Positions 8,812-17,567 are shown, counted from the stretch's first letter. The stretch: DNA of 31,984 nt from Proteobacteria bacterium UBA2383 (GCA_002343485.1 DDST01000106.1:16768-48751); one strand, 5' to 3'. Notes: generated by a model not told the origin, from the letters alone. Made by a program: numbers and translations.

Positions 8812-9429
8812 TTAATCCTCCGGCGTGAACCAGCGCTTTTCCAGACAAAGACGAAGTCCCATACGGGCGCGGTGCAGAATGACATGGCAGTTGCTGGTAG
8901 TAATACTCAGCTCTTGGCATATTTCCGAAGTATCCAAACCGACAAATTCGCGCATCATAAAAACCCGTGCGGTGTTCTCAGGCAACTGGGTTAGACAGAT
9001 TTCAAATATTGCCCAGAACTGTTGCTGGGCAAACGCTGTTTCCGGATCTCCCCAGCGATCCGGACGATCCTCCGGCATCCAGAAACCTCTACGATCAAAC
9101 AGTATGTCAAAATCGGCTTCATCATCCATCTCCTTCGCCAAACGGGCGATATCCACGATGCGCTGGCGCTGGCGCAGGTGACCGGCAATTTTGTTTTTAA
9201 GAATCGCGAATATCCAGGTCTTCACAGCCGCCCGCCCAGCAAAACGCTCTCGGCCATTCATGGCAGCGGCCAGTGCTTCCTGAACCAAATCCTCGGCAAT
9301 CATCCGATCTCGCAGCTGCAACTCCACAAAACGAAGCATATCTTGGCGCAACTTGGTGAGGAATTTCTCATCGCGCAGCAATTGCGATAAATCGTCCACG
9401 CTGGCTGAAAGATTATTCGCAATACTCAT
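8812..9429 (-). CDS. ECF-type RNA polymerase sigma factor
   Basis: A 205-residue group 4 sigma factor. Region 2 is recognisable at about 30-95 (RMIAEDLVQEAL and VKTWIFAILKNKI), followed by an acidic linker with a DRRGFW segment. Region 4 at about 143-200 has a helix-turn-helix (LDTSEICQELSITTSNCHV, then ILHRARMGLR). The linker between regions 2 and 4 is longer than in minimal ECFs. It is paired with a soluble zinc anti-sigma, an arrangement associated with redox, heavy-metal or envelope stress regulons. Target promoters are unknown. Its position directly before the cbb3 operon is suggestive, but a terminator separates the two. Confidence 0.9.
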   Translation of the reverse strand: MSIANNLSASVDDLSQLLRDEKFLTKLRQDMLRFVELQLRDRMIAEDLVQEALAAAMNGRERFAGRAAVKTWIFAILKNKIAGHLRQRQRIVDIARLAKEMDDEADFDILFDRRGFWMPEDRPDRWGDPETAFAQQQFWAIFEICLTQLPENTARVFMMREFVGLDTSEICQELSITTSNCHVILHRARMGLRLCLEKRWFTPED

Positions 9430-9527
9430 TACCCCTCTCTCCGGCGGCCTAAGACCTGCGAAAACAGGCCATCACACCGCATGATGGTGTTATGCGAGGG
9501 GAGTTGCAAGAATACGCATGGGCGCAA

Positions 9528-9547
9528 GGATAGCTAGCACGCTATCC
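9528..9547. other. Stem-loop at the end of the metallophosphoesterase gene
   Basis: GGATAGC (9528-9534) pairs with GCTATCC (9541-9547) across a six-base loop and overlaps the stop codon at 9542-9544. No T-tract follows, so a terminator role is only possible. Confidence 0.35.
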
Positions 9548-10480
9548 TGAAGATGCGGCGTTTATCAGTGCATGGGCAGGACCATGCCGGATACGCTCGA
9601 AGTAGGAGACATGGGCTGGTGAGCCTGTTGGCCAACAGGCGAGAAACGCACGCTCCCAGCGATCCGCATCAAAGACAAGCGCCAGGGCATCAATGTAAAC
9701 CCGGCCCAGATTTCCACCATACAACCGCTGATGCGGGCTGGGCATCGTGCCGATTCGAGTAATGACGCCAAATTGCGTGTCCGTAAAATTAGGCATCCCC
9801 GTTGCCCCATTGTTGATAATCCAACCGAACCGGCCACCAAGATCAAAACGGCGGCAAACGGGTAAGCACGTATGGCTACTGGCAAAAATCTCGACATTGG
9901 CTCCCAGGAACGCTGATACCAGCCACTCATGATTCGTTGGATCATCCAGCGCACTGATATCAAAACGCCAGCCCGCCAGCGCCTCGGCATCGCCATGCAC
10001 CACACCAACCCGCACGTCGCCCACTCGATAACGAGCGTACATTGGCAATCTGCTCAAACCGGCTAGCATGCTGGGATAGCGCTGTGCAGTGGACTTAAGG
10101 CAGGCGTGAATCTGATTGGAGCGCTCCACAACGCTTGCATCGACTGTTTCCGGGTAGGCACAACCACAACCAGACTCCCCTCCTTGAGAAAGCAGCTCCG
10201 CCTCTACATTACCGAGAAGCGCATCATGGCGCAGCACCCGCTCGTTGATCTCGACAAAGGCCGTTTCATCAATATCAAACCAGTGGAAGTCCCCGTTAAA
10301 ACAAAATGTTACCGGACCATGTTCAGCAGCGGCCAACACCTCCACAGCATCGAGCGCTGGACGATTTCCATACAGGCCACCCATCACATACAGGGTTTCC
10401 GCCCGCCGCTCGGGCGCAACCGCCAGCGCTGCTGGGCCGTAGTGATAACGCAACGGGCAGACCCGGCCTGGCTTGCTCAT
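9542..10480 (-). CDS. Metallophosphoesterase-like protein with degenerate first metal motif
   Basis: A 312-residue soluble protein with the order of motifs of the calcineurin-like phosphoesterase fold: GGLYGN (34-39), GDFHWFD (63-69), GNVE (90-93), HGD (162-164), SHT (202-204), then NNGATGMPN (223-231). The first motif lacks the usual D-x-H, so the metal site is probably altered. It also contains a short cysteine patch, GESGCGCAYP (101-110). The ATG overlaps the stop of the upstream symporter gene by four bases, so the two are translated together. The substrate is unknown, but co-translation with a solute carrier suggests processing of an imported or related small molecule. Confidence 0.7.
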   Translation of the reverse strand: MSKPGRVCPLRYHYGPAALAVAPERRAETLYVMGGLYGNRPALDAVEVLAAAEHGPVTFCFNGDFHWFDIDETAFVEINERVLRHDALLGNVEAELLSQGGESGCGCAYPETVDASVVERSNQIHACLKSTAQRYPSMLAGLSRLPMYARYRVGDVRVGVVHGDAEALAGWRFDISALDDPTNHEWLVSAFLGANVEIFASSHTCLPVCRRFDLGGRFGWIINNGATGMPNFTDTQFGVITRIGTMPSPHQRLYGGNLGRVYIDALALVFDADRWERAFLACWPTGSPAHVSYFERIRHGPAHALINAASSG

Positions 10481-11883
10481 GCGGATTCACTTTGAACCGC
10501 CAGCATTCCACGCCACCCGTGCAAAAGTCCGGGCAGCAGATAGCCCGCCGTGCAGATCAGCAGGCCATACAGATTCGTTCCCAGAAGCAATGCGTATTTC
10601 CCTTCACCAATCGCCCAAGCTGCAGGAATCCAGCCGGCTGCCAGCAAGAAACCGAGCAACAAACCAGGCCAAAAGCTCAAATGGAAACTCCAGGGTGAAT
10701 AACCTGTCCAGCGTTGCAGCAAAAAGACCGGCGCCAAACCCATAACCATAGTGCCGCTTAACGTGGTAGCTGCAAGAATTTCGGCGCCGGCGATCATCGG
10801 CAGGTTACCGAGCACAGCAATGACGACCATCGCCACCGTGCCATAGCGTAAAGCGGATGCCGGCGGCTGCCGTCCAGCGATGACCGGTAGCTCTTGCGCC
10901 ATCACTTTGGAGAGTGAGGCAAAGGTCGAATCCAAGGTCGAACCCGCTGCCGCAATCATCAACACGGTCATGACAAATAACGCACCAATACCTAGCGCCT
11001 GGGCGACCGCCGCTGGCGCATTGCCACCCCCATCGAGGCCAGCCAGCCGGGCATCGATACCGACAAAGCTGAATGCCAAAATGGCAAAGAAACCGCCAAT
11101 GCCCGCCAAGATGAAGGCTTTCAACATCGCCTTCTCCTCGGTGATAAATCCCCGGTCGGTCAACACCGGGTCATGGAACGGATAACTGAAGATCTGCAAG
11201 CCAGCAACCAGCAACAAATCCACGCCCGCCGTCAAGTTAAACTCGCCAGTTCTTAGCAGGGCCGCAATACCGTGTTTGGGCAATACCAGCAGCAGTACCG
11301 CAGCCAGAAAAACGACAAAGACCGCAGCCTGGATGACATCGGTGACGATCGAACCACGCAAACCGCCCTTGATGCTGTAAAAGAGAGTAGCGGCGGTGAA
11401 CAGTAGCGCAGCGCTAATAAATGCTGGACTCCCTGCAGGACCGTAGTAGCCGCCAACGACAGCAGTGTTACTCCACACTTCGTTGTAGAGCCGGATCAGG
11501 ATGGCGGCGGTAAAGGCCAGTGCTGCGGCCCGGCCGTACTTGCTGATCAGGAACCCTGCCAGGCTGGTGGCCCCCGTACTGCGGCGCAAGCGGTAGATGA
11601 CGAAACCCGCCAATGGAATCGACAACCAATATGCCGCATAAGCCAGTCCGCCAACGATGCCGTAACTCGCTCCTAAATTAGCGGCATTGGTCACGGATTT
11701 TGCGAAAATCCAGGAAATGAAAATACTGGCGGTCAATGCCCATTGGTGCGCTTCCCGTCCACTGTTGTCCTCACCCCGAAAGAAAGCACCGGCCGTGCGC
11801 GCATTCGGTGTTACTGCATACAGCGCTACACCGTAAAAAATCAGAACACCCCAGAAAGTCAGGCCAAAAGCCGTTGACAACAT
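10477..11883 (-). CDS. Sodium:solute symporter family (SSS) transporter
   Basis: A 468-residue inner-membrane protein with about 13 hydrophobic helices. It has SSS features: an unwound first-helix region (KSVTNAANLGASYG), a GGLRGSIVTDVIQ segment typical of SSS helix 5 loops, and AAAGSTLDSTFASLSK matching the sodium-site helix. SSS carriers import sugars, amino acids, urea, acetate and similar solutes with Na+; the substrate here is not evident. It is the first gene of a two-gene unit with the metallophosphoesterase (four-base overlap). The 142-base gap on its right holds no obvious gene. Confidence 0.88.
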   Translation of the reverse strand: MLSTAFGLTFWGVLIFYGVALYAVTPNARTAGAFFRGEDNSGREAHQWALTASIFISWIFAKSVTNAANLGASYGIVGGLAYAAYWLSIPLAGFVIYRLRRSTGATSLAGFLISKYGRAAALAFTAAILIRLYNEVWSNTAVVGGYYGPAGSPAFISAALLFTAATLFYSIKGGLRGSIVTDVIQAAVFVVFLAAVLLLVLPKHGIAALLRTGEFNLTAGVDLLLVAGLQIFSYPFHDPVLTDRGFITEEKAMLKAFILAGIGGFFAILAFSFVGIDARLAGLDGGGNAPAAVAQALGIGALFVMTVLMIAAAGSTLDSTFASLSKVMAQELPVIAGRQPPASALRYGTVAMVVIAVLGNLPMIAGAEILAATTLSGTMVMGLAPVFLLQRWTGYSPWSFHLSFWPGLLLGFLLAAGWIPAAWAIGEGKYALLLGTNLYGLLICTAGYLLPGLLHGWRGMLAVQSESA

Positions 11884-12025
11884 GATGTCAATCCCATAGT
11901 CGAGAGGTTAGAGTTAATCTTGCCGCTGATCAGATGCCAGATCCGATGGGCGTGAAACGGTTTTTGTCCAGTTTCAAAACCGGTTTTTGCATTGTGTCAG
12001 CCAACACCAGCAATCAATTGTCAAC

Positions 12026-12559
12026 TCAGGCTTCACCCCGCGCTGGGTAATCATTTTTGATAATAAAATCCAGCGCCATCAACACATCTTTGAAGTGCGG
12101 ACGAGCGAAAGGCATGGTATTCACCGAGGCGGCATATAAGGTCCCATCGGGCCGGATGAGAAACAATCCAGGCTCCGCAAACCGGGCTGGCTCCTCAATG
12201 CCCGCCGAGGTTACGCCACGGCTGGCGGAAATATACAAGCCCCAGGCGCGGGCGGCTTCGATCGACAGACCGTAACCGAGCGGCAGGCCGGTCAATCCCC
12301 ATTGGGTGTGCGTGGTCTGCGCCCGCTCTTCAGTATCGGTGGACAGCGCCAGCACGTTCACACCGTGTTTTTCAAACTCATCTTGCAGAGTTTGCAACTC
12401 CTTGAGATAGCCCCGGCAGATCGGACAATGCAAACCGCGATAGACCAGGATCAGGGTGAAATAACTGGGTTTCTGGGCAGCCAGGTCCCAATCACCATGC
12501 TCGATCGTCGGCACCTTGAGCGCGGGAACAGGCTGGCGGGGCATCAGTTTGCTGGACAT
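12026..12559 (-). CDS. Peroxiredoxin-like AhpC/TSA-family protein
   Basis: A thioredoxin-fold protein (177 residues from this start) with a CPIC motif in RGLHCPICRGYL near the N-terminal third. This is the position of the peroxidatic Cys in peroxiredoxin-like proteins, although the CxxC form resembles thioredoxins. The later segment GLFLIRPDGTLYAASVNTMPFARP is typical of this family. The chosen ATG (12559) has a CGGAG six bases upstream; an ATG eight codons earlier lacks a ribosome-binding site. It follows the DUF547 gene by 30 bases and probably belongs to a three-gene redox operon with it and the TVP38-flavoprotein fusion. Confidence 0.85.
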   Translation of the reverse strand: MSSKLMPRQPVPALKVPTIEHGDWDLAAQKPSYFTLILVYRGLHCPICRGYLKELQTLQDEFEKHGVNVLALSTDTEERAQTTHTQWGLTGLPLGYGLSIEAARAWGLYISASRGVTSAGIEEPARFAEPGLFLIRPDGTLYAASVNTMPFARPHFKDVLMALDFIIKNDYPARGEA

Positions 12560-12589
12560 GGCCGTCTCCGGAATAGAATGCATTGAGGG

Positions 12590-13411
12590 TTAGCGTTGCG
12601 TCGCGTTAAGCGCCCAGTCGTAATCTAGATAACGGATGTTCAAACCGCCCTTGCGAATGGCATCCTTCGTCTGGGGCGTATCACCAAGAACATCAGCGTA
12701 ACGGGCAAACGTTGCATTCAGCGAAGTGAACCCCTGATAGCCCTTTGCAAAATCATCCTGGTACCAGTCGAAGATCTTCGAGACCAAAAGGGTCTTATTG
12801 GCCGCATCGAACCGGTTGCGGCTACGGTCAGCCAGGAAGCGGCGCATGCTGTCGTCTAATTGCGTCTCGATCGTACTGGCCACGAAAGCCTCGTTGCGCA
12901 ACATCGGGCACCCAATAGACGCACAGTTCACCGCAGCGTGAATGCGTGGCTCATTGAACACGCCGGGGGCGCGGATCATGTCGTGTTCGACATGATCCAG
13001 ACTGCGCTCTTGACCCAATAGCGTGAAAAACGCTTTCTTCCACGGTGATTGAAAGACCGAGTCCAGATCCTTGATCGATTTCAGACCGGGATAACGGGTT
13101 AGGATCAAATCCACTGTGAAAGCATTGTAGGCATTGATCAAAAAGGCCAATTGCTGGGGTTTGCTCCAACGCCGGTATTCAGCTTCACTGACCGCTGACA
13201 AGCGATCGAGGTAACTTTTCAATGCCGCCTGGTCAGCCTTAAAACCGGCGTAATCGACTTGTGAAGCATGACCTTGGGTAATCAGCACAACATGCTGATT
13301 GAGCAGGGTGTTCCACGCGGTATGGCGATGGTCGAAGGCTGCTTGCGCCAGAGAAGTCATAAACAGCAGTGTAAGCACGATTAACCATCGGCTTTGTTGA
13401 GTCAGTTGCAT
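12590..13411 (-). CDS. DUF547 exported protein
   Basis: A 273-residue protein with a clear Sec signal peptide (hydrophobic core at about 9-20, cleavage likely after AQA near 24). The rest matches the DUF547 family: a QLAFLINAYNAFTVDLIL segment, then FNEPRIHAAVNCASIGCP, and a late YLDYDWALN. Its biochemical role is not established. The conserved Cys and His residues in HAAVNCASIGCP are notable for a periplasmic protein. A GGGAG precedes the ATG. It sits 12 bases after the TVP38-flavoprotein gene, so co-transcription is likely and a link to membrane redox chemistry is an inference. Confidence 0.87.
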   Translation of the reverse strand: MQLTQQSRWLIVLTLLFMTSLAQAAFDHRHTAWNTLLNQHVVLITQGHASQVDYAGFKADQAALKSYLDRLSAVSEAEYRRWSKPQQLAFLINAYNAFTVDLILTRYPGLKSIKDLDSVFQSPWKKAFFTLLGQERSLDHVEHDMIRAPGVFNEPRIHAAVNCASIGCPMLRNEAFVASTIETQLDDSMRRFLADRSRNRFDAANKTLLVSKIFDWYQDDFAKGYQGFTSLNATFARYADVLGDTPQTKDAIRKGGLNIRYLDYDWALNATQR

Positions 13412-13423
13412 GATCGATACTCC

Positions 13424-15622
13424 CTAGCTGTTGGCGTTGGCGTCATTGGCAGCCGTTTCCAATGAGCGGATTGCCTGACCACGCCGCCACCGGTGAAAGC
13501 GTTCCACCCAAGCTAGCACCCTCTCCGGTGCATGGGCTTTCTTCCAAACCCCCGCAACGTATTTGTTGGCCTCTGCCAGGGTCGGGTAGATATGGATCGT
13601 GCCAAGCATCTTGTTCAAACCGATACCGTGGCGCATGGCTAGCACGTATTCAGCTAACAAATCGCCAGCATGTTCGCCAGCGATGGTGACACCCAGGATT
13701 TTGTCCTTGCCGGGCACGGTCAGCACCTTGACGAAACCGTGGGCCTCACCATCGGCAATCGCGCGATCGAGATCGTCGATACCGTACACCGTGACCTCGT
13801 GAGGAATGCCTTTCTCCTTCGCTTCCTGTTCGTTCAAACCAACACGCGCCACTTCAGGATCGACAAAGGTGGACCAGGGAATCACTGAGTAATCGGTCCG
13901 GAATTTCTTGAAAGGATCGAATAGCGCGTTCACTGCCGCATACCAAGCTTGATGAGCGGCAGTGTGCGTGAACTGGAAAGGCCCAGCCACATCACCAGCA
14001 GCGTAGATGTTGGGATAGAGCGTTTGCAGATACTCGTTCGTCTCTACAGTGCGCGCACGGGTTGTGGGAATACCCAGTTCCTCCAACCCGTAACCAGCCG
14101 TATTCGCCACCCGTCCGGCTGCGACCAGTACAGCATCGAACGGAATGCGCACATCCTGGCCCTCGTGCTCGGCGATCAATATTTTTTCACCTTCTTCCAC
14201 GAGGAACTGCTTAGCCCGGTGATTGACCAGGACCTTCACACCTTCTTCCTGAAACCGCCGGGTTACCAATGCGGAAACTTCCGGATCTTCACGGATCATG
14301 ATTCGCGGCGCCATTTCCACCTGTGTCACCTGCGCGCCGAAGCGGGCAAACGTCTGGGTCAATTCCGAGCCAATAGGGCCACCACCCAGCACCACCAACC
14401 GGTCCGGCACTTCCCGTAATGTCCAGACATTGTCGGAAGTCAAATAGCCCACGTCCTCCAATCCTGGAATAGGCGGCACAAGAGGCCGGGCTCCGGCAGC
14501 AATGACGATGCTGCGCGTCGTCAAGGTCTGCGTTCCCTCAACGGTGGTCACTTCCACTGACCAGGGCGACGTAATTTTGGCCGTACCCTCCACCACATCC
14601 ACACCCAAACCGGTATAGCGCTCCACAGAATCATGCGGTGCAACTTCCCTGACTATCCGTTGAACCCGCTCCATCACCTCAGAAAAGTCAAAATCGGCTT
14701 TGGCTTTGCGAATGCCAAACTCCGCAGAACGGCGGATATGGGAAAGCAGTTTGGCCGAACGGATCAATGCCTTGGAGGGAACACAACCGGTGTTCAGACA
14801 GTCGCCACCCATCTGGTGTTTCTCAATCAGCGTCACCTTGGCTTTCACTGCGGCAGCAATATAGGCGGTCACCAAGCCGGCGCTACCTGCTCCGATCACC
14901 ACCAAATTGCGGTCGAAACAAGCTGGTTTCGACCATTGCGCATAGACTCGCCGCGCTTTCACTATGGCAACAATCTTCTTAGCGATTAGCGGAAAGATGC
15001 CTAGCAAGGCAAAGGAAGCCAGCAGCTCAGGTGACAAAATGCCTTTCAGCGAATCGATTTGCGCCAACTGCGTGCCAGCGTTCACATAAACGAGGGTGCC
15101 GGCTAACATGCCAACCTGGCTGACCCCATAGAAAGTCCAAGTGCGAATCGGCGTCAATCCCATTACCAAGTTAATGACAAAAAAAGGGAAAATTGGAATC
15201 AATCGCAGGGTGAACAAGTAAAAGCCCCCCTCTTTTTCCATCCCGGCGTTGATCGCTTTCAGTTTGTCGCCAAATCTCCCTTGCACCCAGTCGCGCAGTA
15301 CAAAACGGGCTGCGAGGAACGCCAAGGTCGCACCAATGGTGGAAGCGAAAGAAACGATGATCATCCCCCACAGCAATCCAAAGATTGCACCGGCGGCCAG
15401 CGTCATGATCGCCGCGCCTGGCAGCGACAAGCCGGTGACCGCCACGTAAAGAGCGAAGAAGATCCCCGCTGTTAGGGCAGGATGCGCCACCCGGTACGCA
15501 TCAATAGCTACCTGCTGGTTTTTTACATAATCCAGACTAAAAAAACGCCCCAGGTCAAAGGCGAAGAAGGCACCGACCAAGATAGCAATCACTACGATTA
15601 GCAGGAGTTTGCGAGTATTCAT
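13424..15622 (-). CDS. TVP38/TMEM64 (VTT) membrane domain fused to FAD-dependent disulfide oxidoreductase
   Basis: A 732-residue two-part protein. Residues 1-225 form a VTT/TVP38 polytopic membrane domain with the family motif near GAAIMTLAAGAIFG and F-x-RLIPIFPF (137-147). Residues 237-705 are a dihydrolipoamide dehydrogenase/mercuric reductase-like enzyme: FAD motif VIGAGSAG (242-249), redox pair C275 and C280 in GGDCLNTGCVPSK, NAD(P)H motif VVLGGGPIGSE, FAD motif IYAAGDVAG, and a C-terminal HIYPTLAEA active-site segment. No N-terminal HMA domain or C-terminal Cys pair is seen, which argues against a true MerA. The enzyme would be tethered to the cytoplasmic face of the membrane. The substrate is unknown. 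It is the first gene of the operon with DUF547 and the peroxiredoxin-like gene. Confidence 0.9.
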   Translation of the reverse strand: MNTRKLLLIVVIAILVGAFFAFDLGRFFSLDYVKNQQVAIDAYRVAHPALTAGIFFALYVAVTGLSLPGAAIMTLAAGAIFGLLWGMIIVSFASTIGATLAFLAARFVLRDWVQGRFGDKLKAINAGMEKEGGFYLFTLRLIPIFPFFVINLVMGLTPIRTWTFYGVSQVGMLAGTLVYVNAGTQLAQIDSLKGILSPELLASFALLGIFPLIAKKIVAIVKARRVYAQWSKPACFDRNLVVIGAGSAGLVTAYIAAAVKAKVTLIEKHQMGGDCLNTGCVPSKALIRSAKLLSHIRRSAEFGIRKAKADFDFSEVMERVQRIVREVAPHDSVERYTGLGVDVVEGTAKITSPWSVEVTTVEGTQTLTTRSIVIAAGARPLVPPIPGLEDVGYLTSDNVWTLREVPDRLVVLGGGPIGSELTQTFARFGAQVTQVEMAPRIMIREDPEVSALVTRRFQEEGVKVLVNHRAKQFLVEEGEKILIAEHEGQDVRIPFDAVLVAAGRVANTAGYGLEELGIPTTRARTVETNEYLQTLYPNIYAAGDVAGPFQFTHTAAHQAWYAAVNALFDPFKKFRTDYSVIPWSTFVDPEVARVGLNEQEAKEKGIPHEVTVYGIDDLDRAIADGEAHGFVKVLTVPGKDKILGVTIAGEHAGDLLAEYVLAMRHGIGLNKMLGTIHIYPTLAEANKYVAGVWKKAHAPERVLAWVERFHRWRRGQAIRSLETAANDANANS

Positions 15623-16026
15623 TAGTCATGGCTCCGGTTTCCGCGCATTGCGGTCGATGAGTCGTGCAAAAGAATTTTCAAGTTTAGTCGGGCAAGACGC
15701 TGAAACCTTACAGAACCCTGCAAATGCAGACTGTGCTGGATATCTACATCAACAAAAATGTGCAAATGAGCTGAATACTTCAGTTCGCCTGATTTTTCAT
15801 GTTGATACAGCCATACCACAGAAGCCATTTGATAACCGGTGCTCTGTGTCGGAAAAACTTGACGTTTTGCTGACCATAGACTAGGTTTCGCTTGTTTGAT
15901 CCGGGGGTCAGAACGATTAGGTAAGGGTGCTATACAGAAGAATGTTATGTATGACACGATGGTTTTTATCTAGTGACATGTCGACCCATCTTGTCCATTC
16001 CGATATTGATGAATGTTGGAGATGCA
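15623..16026. other. Intergenic region between divergent genes, no gene seen
   Basis: This 404-base gap separates the minus-strand TVP38-flavoprotein gene from the plus-strand RNA-binding protein gene and must carry both promoters. Open frames through it on either strand have no recognisable product or convincing start. No strong sigma-70 promoter could be fixed by eye. The right part may be a long 5' leader of the RNA-binding protein mRNA. Confidence 0.5.
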
Positions 16027-16323
16027 ATGCAGCAAAATAAGATCTATGTAGGTAACTTCCCCTATACTGTTGACGAATCGCAGCTACGGGAACTGTTCTC
16101 ACCTTATGGTGAAATTGAGGATCTGGCCCTGATCATGGATCGCGAGACAGGACGGCCCAAGGGTTTTGCTTTCATCACTTTTGCTGCTCAGCACTCTGCA
16201 GAAAAAGCTCTTGAGCAAAATGGCAAGCCCGTGGGAGGCCGCCCCCTTAAAGTAAATATGGCCACCGAAAAGCCAGCACGCGGAGGACGCGGTGGCGGCG
16301 GTGGTGGCCGGTCACGGTGGTAA
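16027..16323 (+). CDS. RRM-domain RNA-binding protein
   Basis: A 98-residue single RNA recognition motif protein of the bacterial/cyanobacterial Rbp type. It shows RNP2 (IYVGNF, 6-11) and RNP1 (KGFAFITF, about 46-53), and ends in a Gly/Arg-rich tail (GGRGGGGGGRSRW). Such proteins bind single-stranded RNA and are often cold- or stress-regulated. The ATG at 16027 is chosen because GGAG lies about seven bases upstream and the RRM begins at once. A GTG 18 codons earlier would add a tail with no homology. It is monocistronic; several inverted repeats lie downstream. Confidence 0.93.
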   Translation: MQQNKIYVGNFPYTVDESQLRELFSPYGEIEDLALIMDRETGRPKGFAFITFAAQHSAEKALEQNGKPVGGRPLKVNMATEKPARGGRGGGGGGRSRW

Positions 16324-16388
16324 CAGATTGATATCTTCTGCGCCCTGATGATTTCATCGCTATTCTGAAAATACTGTAGGGCAGCTTA

Positions 16389-16402
16389 TAAAGCCGGCTT
16401 TA
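16389..16402. repeat. 14-bp palindrome in the rbp-arsS gap
   Basis: TAAAGCCGGCTTTA is a perfect palindrome, 66 bases after the RRM gene stop. A flanking CTGTA/TACAG pair can extend the structure. It may act in 3'-end formation for the RNA-binding protein mRNA, but no T-tract follows. Confidence 0.35.
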
Positions 16403-16423
16403 CAGAATTTCCGGATTTAAATT

Positions 16424-16504
16424 TTGGTTCTTCAACCTTAAATTTGCGGGATTAGCCCGATAAGGTACCCGACTCTACAAGAATCGCTGAAGAACCAAGT
16501 TCTT
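16424..16504. repeat. Competing inverted repeats in the rbp-arsS gap
   Basis: TTGGTTCTTCA (16424-16434) is the exact complement of TGAAGAACCAA (16488-16498), separated by 53 bases. The right arm can instead form a tight local hairpin, AAGAAC (16490-16495) with GTTCTT (16499-16504). The two pairings are mutually exclusive. A further TCCGC/GCGGA hairpin lies at 16524-16539. The region is the shared 3' flank of two convergent genes. Confidence 0.45.
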
Positions 16505-16571
16505 ATCTTCGCGGTGGCGCGTGTCCGCAAACAAGCGGAACCGGCCTTTTTAGCTCTGTAGCAAAACTGCT

Positions 16572-17567
16572 TCATGCAGCCTTAGCCGTGGTAGATGTTA
16601 AGGTAGATTCCAGTGCCCCGCCGCAACTACTCCCCTGCCCAGCGGTACAACCGTAGCAGTGATCAGCAACCCGGATCCGGGTACCGGTCAAATCGAGATC
16701 CAGCAACTCACCAAGATGGGTGTGGCCTGGCGTGCTGACCCCCAAGGGCAGTTTCAGCATTTGATTGAAGTCACAATCGTAGACGTACCCCTGCCAGTCC
16801 ACTGAAATCAGATTACGGCACATGACTGCATCCAGATTCTCATCGCGATGCGCAGACTTGAGCAGATCCATATAGGGTGCAAATTGCCCTTTAGAGATCA
16901 ACTGACTGCCAAAACGCTGAATCGGCATATTAGCCAGCGCCAGCAAGCGAGAGAAAACAATCCCGTAACGAGCAAGTAACTCGTGTTTATAGGCGGTCTC
17001 CAAACCGGCCTGATCGGGAGGGAGGACTGGACCAAGCGGATTGTAGACCAAATTCAGCGTAAGACCGCTACCGGGCTGGCCGTAACCCTGGACATTGAGT
17101 TGCCGCAAGCCTGCCAAGCTAGACTCAAACACCCCTTTGCCACGCTGCTGGTCAACATTTTCTTCCAAGTAACAGGGCAGAGAAGCGGTAATTTCAACGG
17201 CGTGCTTGGCTAAAAACACCGCCAAGTCCTCCTGACCGGATTCGCTAAGAATGGTCAAATTGCAACGGTCCATAACATGGACGCCTTGATTACGGGCGCG
17301 GGTGACCAGGGTACGGAAGTGCGGATTCAGTTCAGGGGCGCCACCCGTCAAATCCAGTGCCGCTACCTGACGCAATTTCAGGTAGCGAAGCAAGAGCTCC
17401 ATCGTCTCCCAGCTCATTTCTTCGGTGCGTTGAGGACCGGCTGCAACATGGCAATGAGTACAGGATTGGTTGCAACGATAGCCCAGGTTAGCTTGCAAGG
17501 TATCGATGCGGGCGCGGTAAACGGCAGGGAAATTAGTTTTTACAAGGAGTGGAAACGTGTCACGCAT
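16572..17567 (-). CDS. arsS: ArsS-like radical SAM/Cys-rich protein
   Basis: A 331-residue radical SAM enzyme assigned to the arsenosugar-biosynthesis ArsS family. The SAM-cluster motif is C32-x3-C36-x2-C39 (RCNQSCTHCH), followed by LTGGAPELNPHF, the GGE-like SAM-binding region. The C-terminal Cys-rich domain ends in CYGCTAGQGSSCGG (C304, C307, C315). Some members of this family are reported as selenoproteins, but here all positions are ordinary Cys codons. The known proposal is radical 5'-deoxyadenosyl transfer to dimethylarsenite. No arsenite methyltransferase or ars operon is visible nearby, so the arsenic role is inferred from family only. The ATG start has an upstream AAGGAG about 20 bases away, which is rather distant. 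Confidence 0.82.
   Translation of the reverse strand: MRDTFPLLVKTNFPAVYRARIDTLQANLGYRCNQSCTHCHVAAGPQRTEEMSWETMELLLRYLKLRQVAALDLTGGAPELNPHFRTLVTRARNQGVHVMDRCNLTILSESGQEDLAVFLAKHAVEITASLPCYLEENVDQQRGKGVFESSLAGLRQLNVQGYGQPGSGLTLNLVYNPLGPVLPPDQAGLETAYKHELLARYGIVFSRLLALANMPIQRFGSQLISKGQFAPYMDLLKSAHRDENLDAVMCRNLISVDWQGYVYDCDFNQMLKLPLGVSTPGHTHLGELLDLDLTGTRIRVADHCYGCTAGQGSSCGGALESTLTSTTAKAA

Noticed and set aside
13424..15622. Mercuric reductase (merA)
   Set aside because: The redox Cys pair is shared by the whole disulfide reductase family, but the C-terminal vicinal Cys pair and N-terminal HMA domain of MerA are missing and no mer genes are nearby.
15622..15957. Minus-strand 111-codon frame upstream of the TVP38-flavoprotein gene
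   Set aside because: No recognisable product, no start signals, and it fills a region that must hold divergent promoters.
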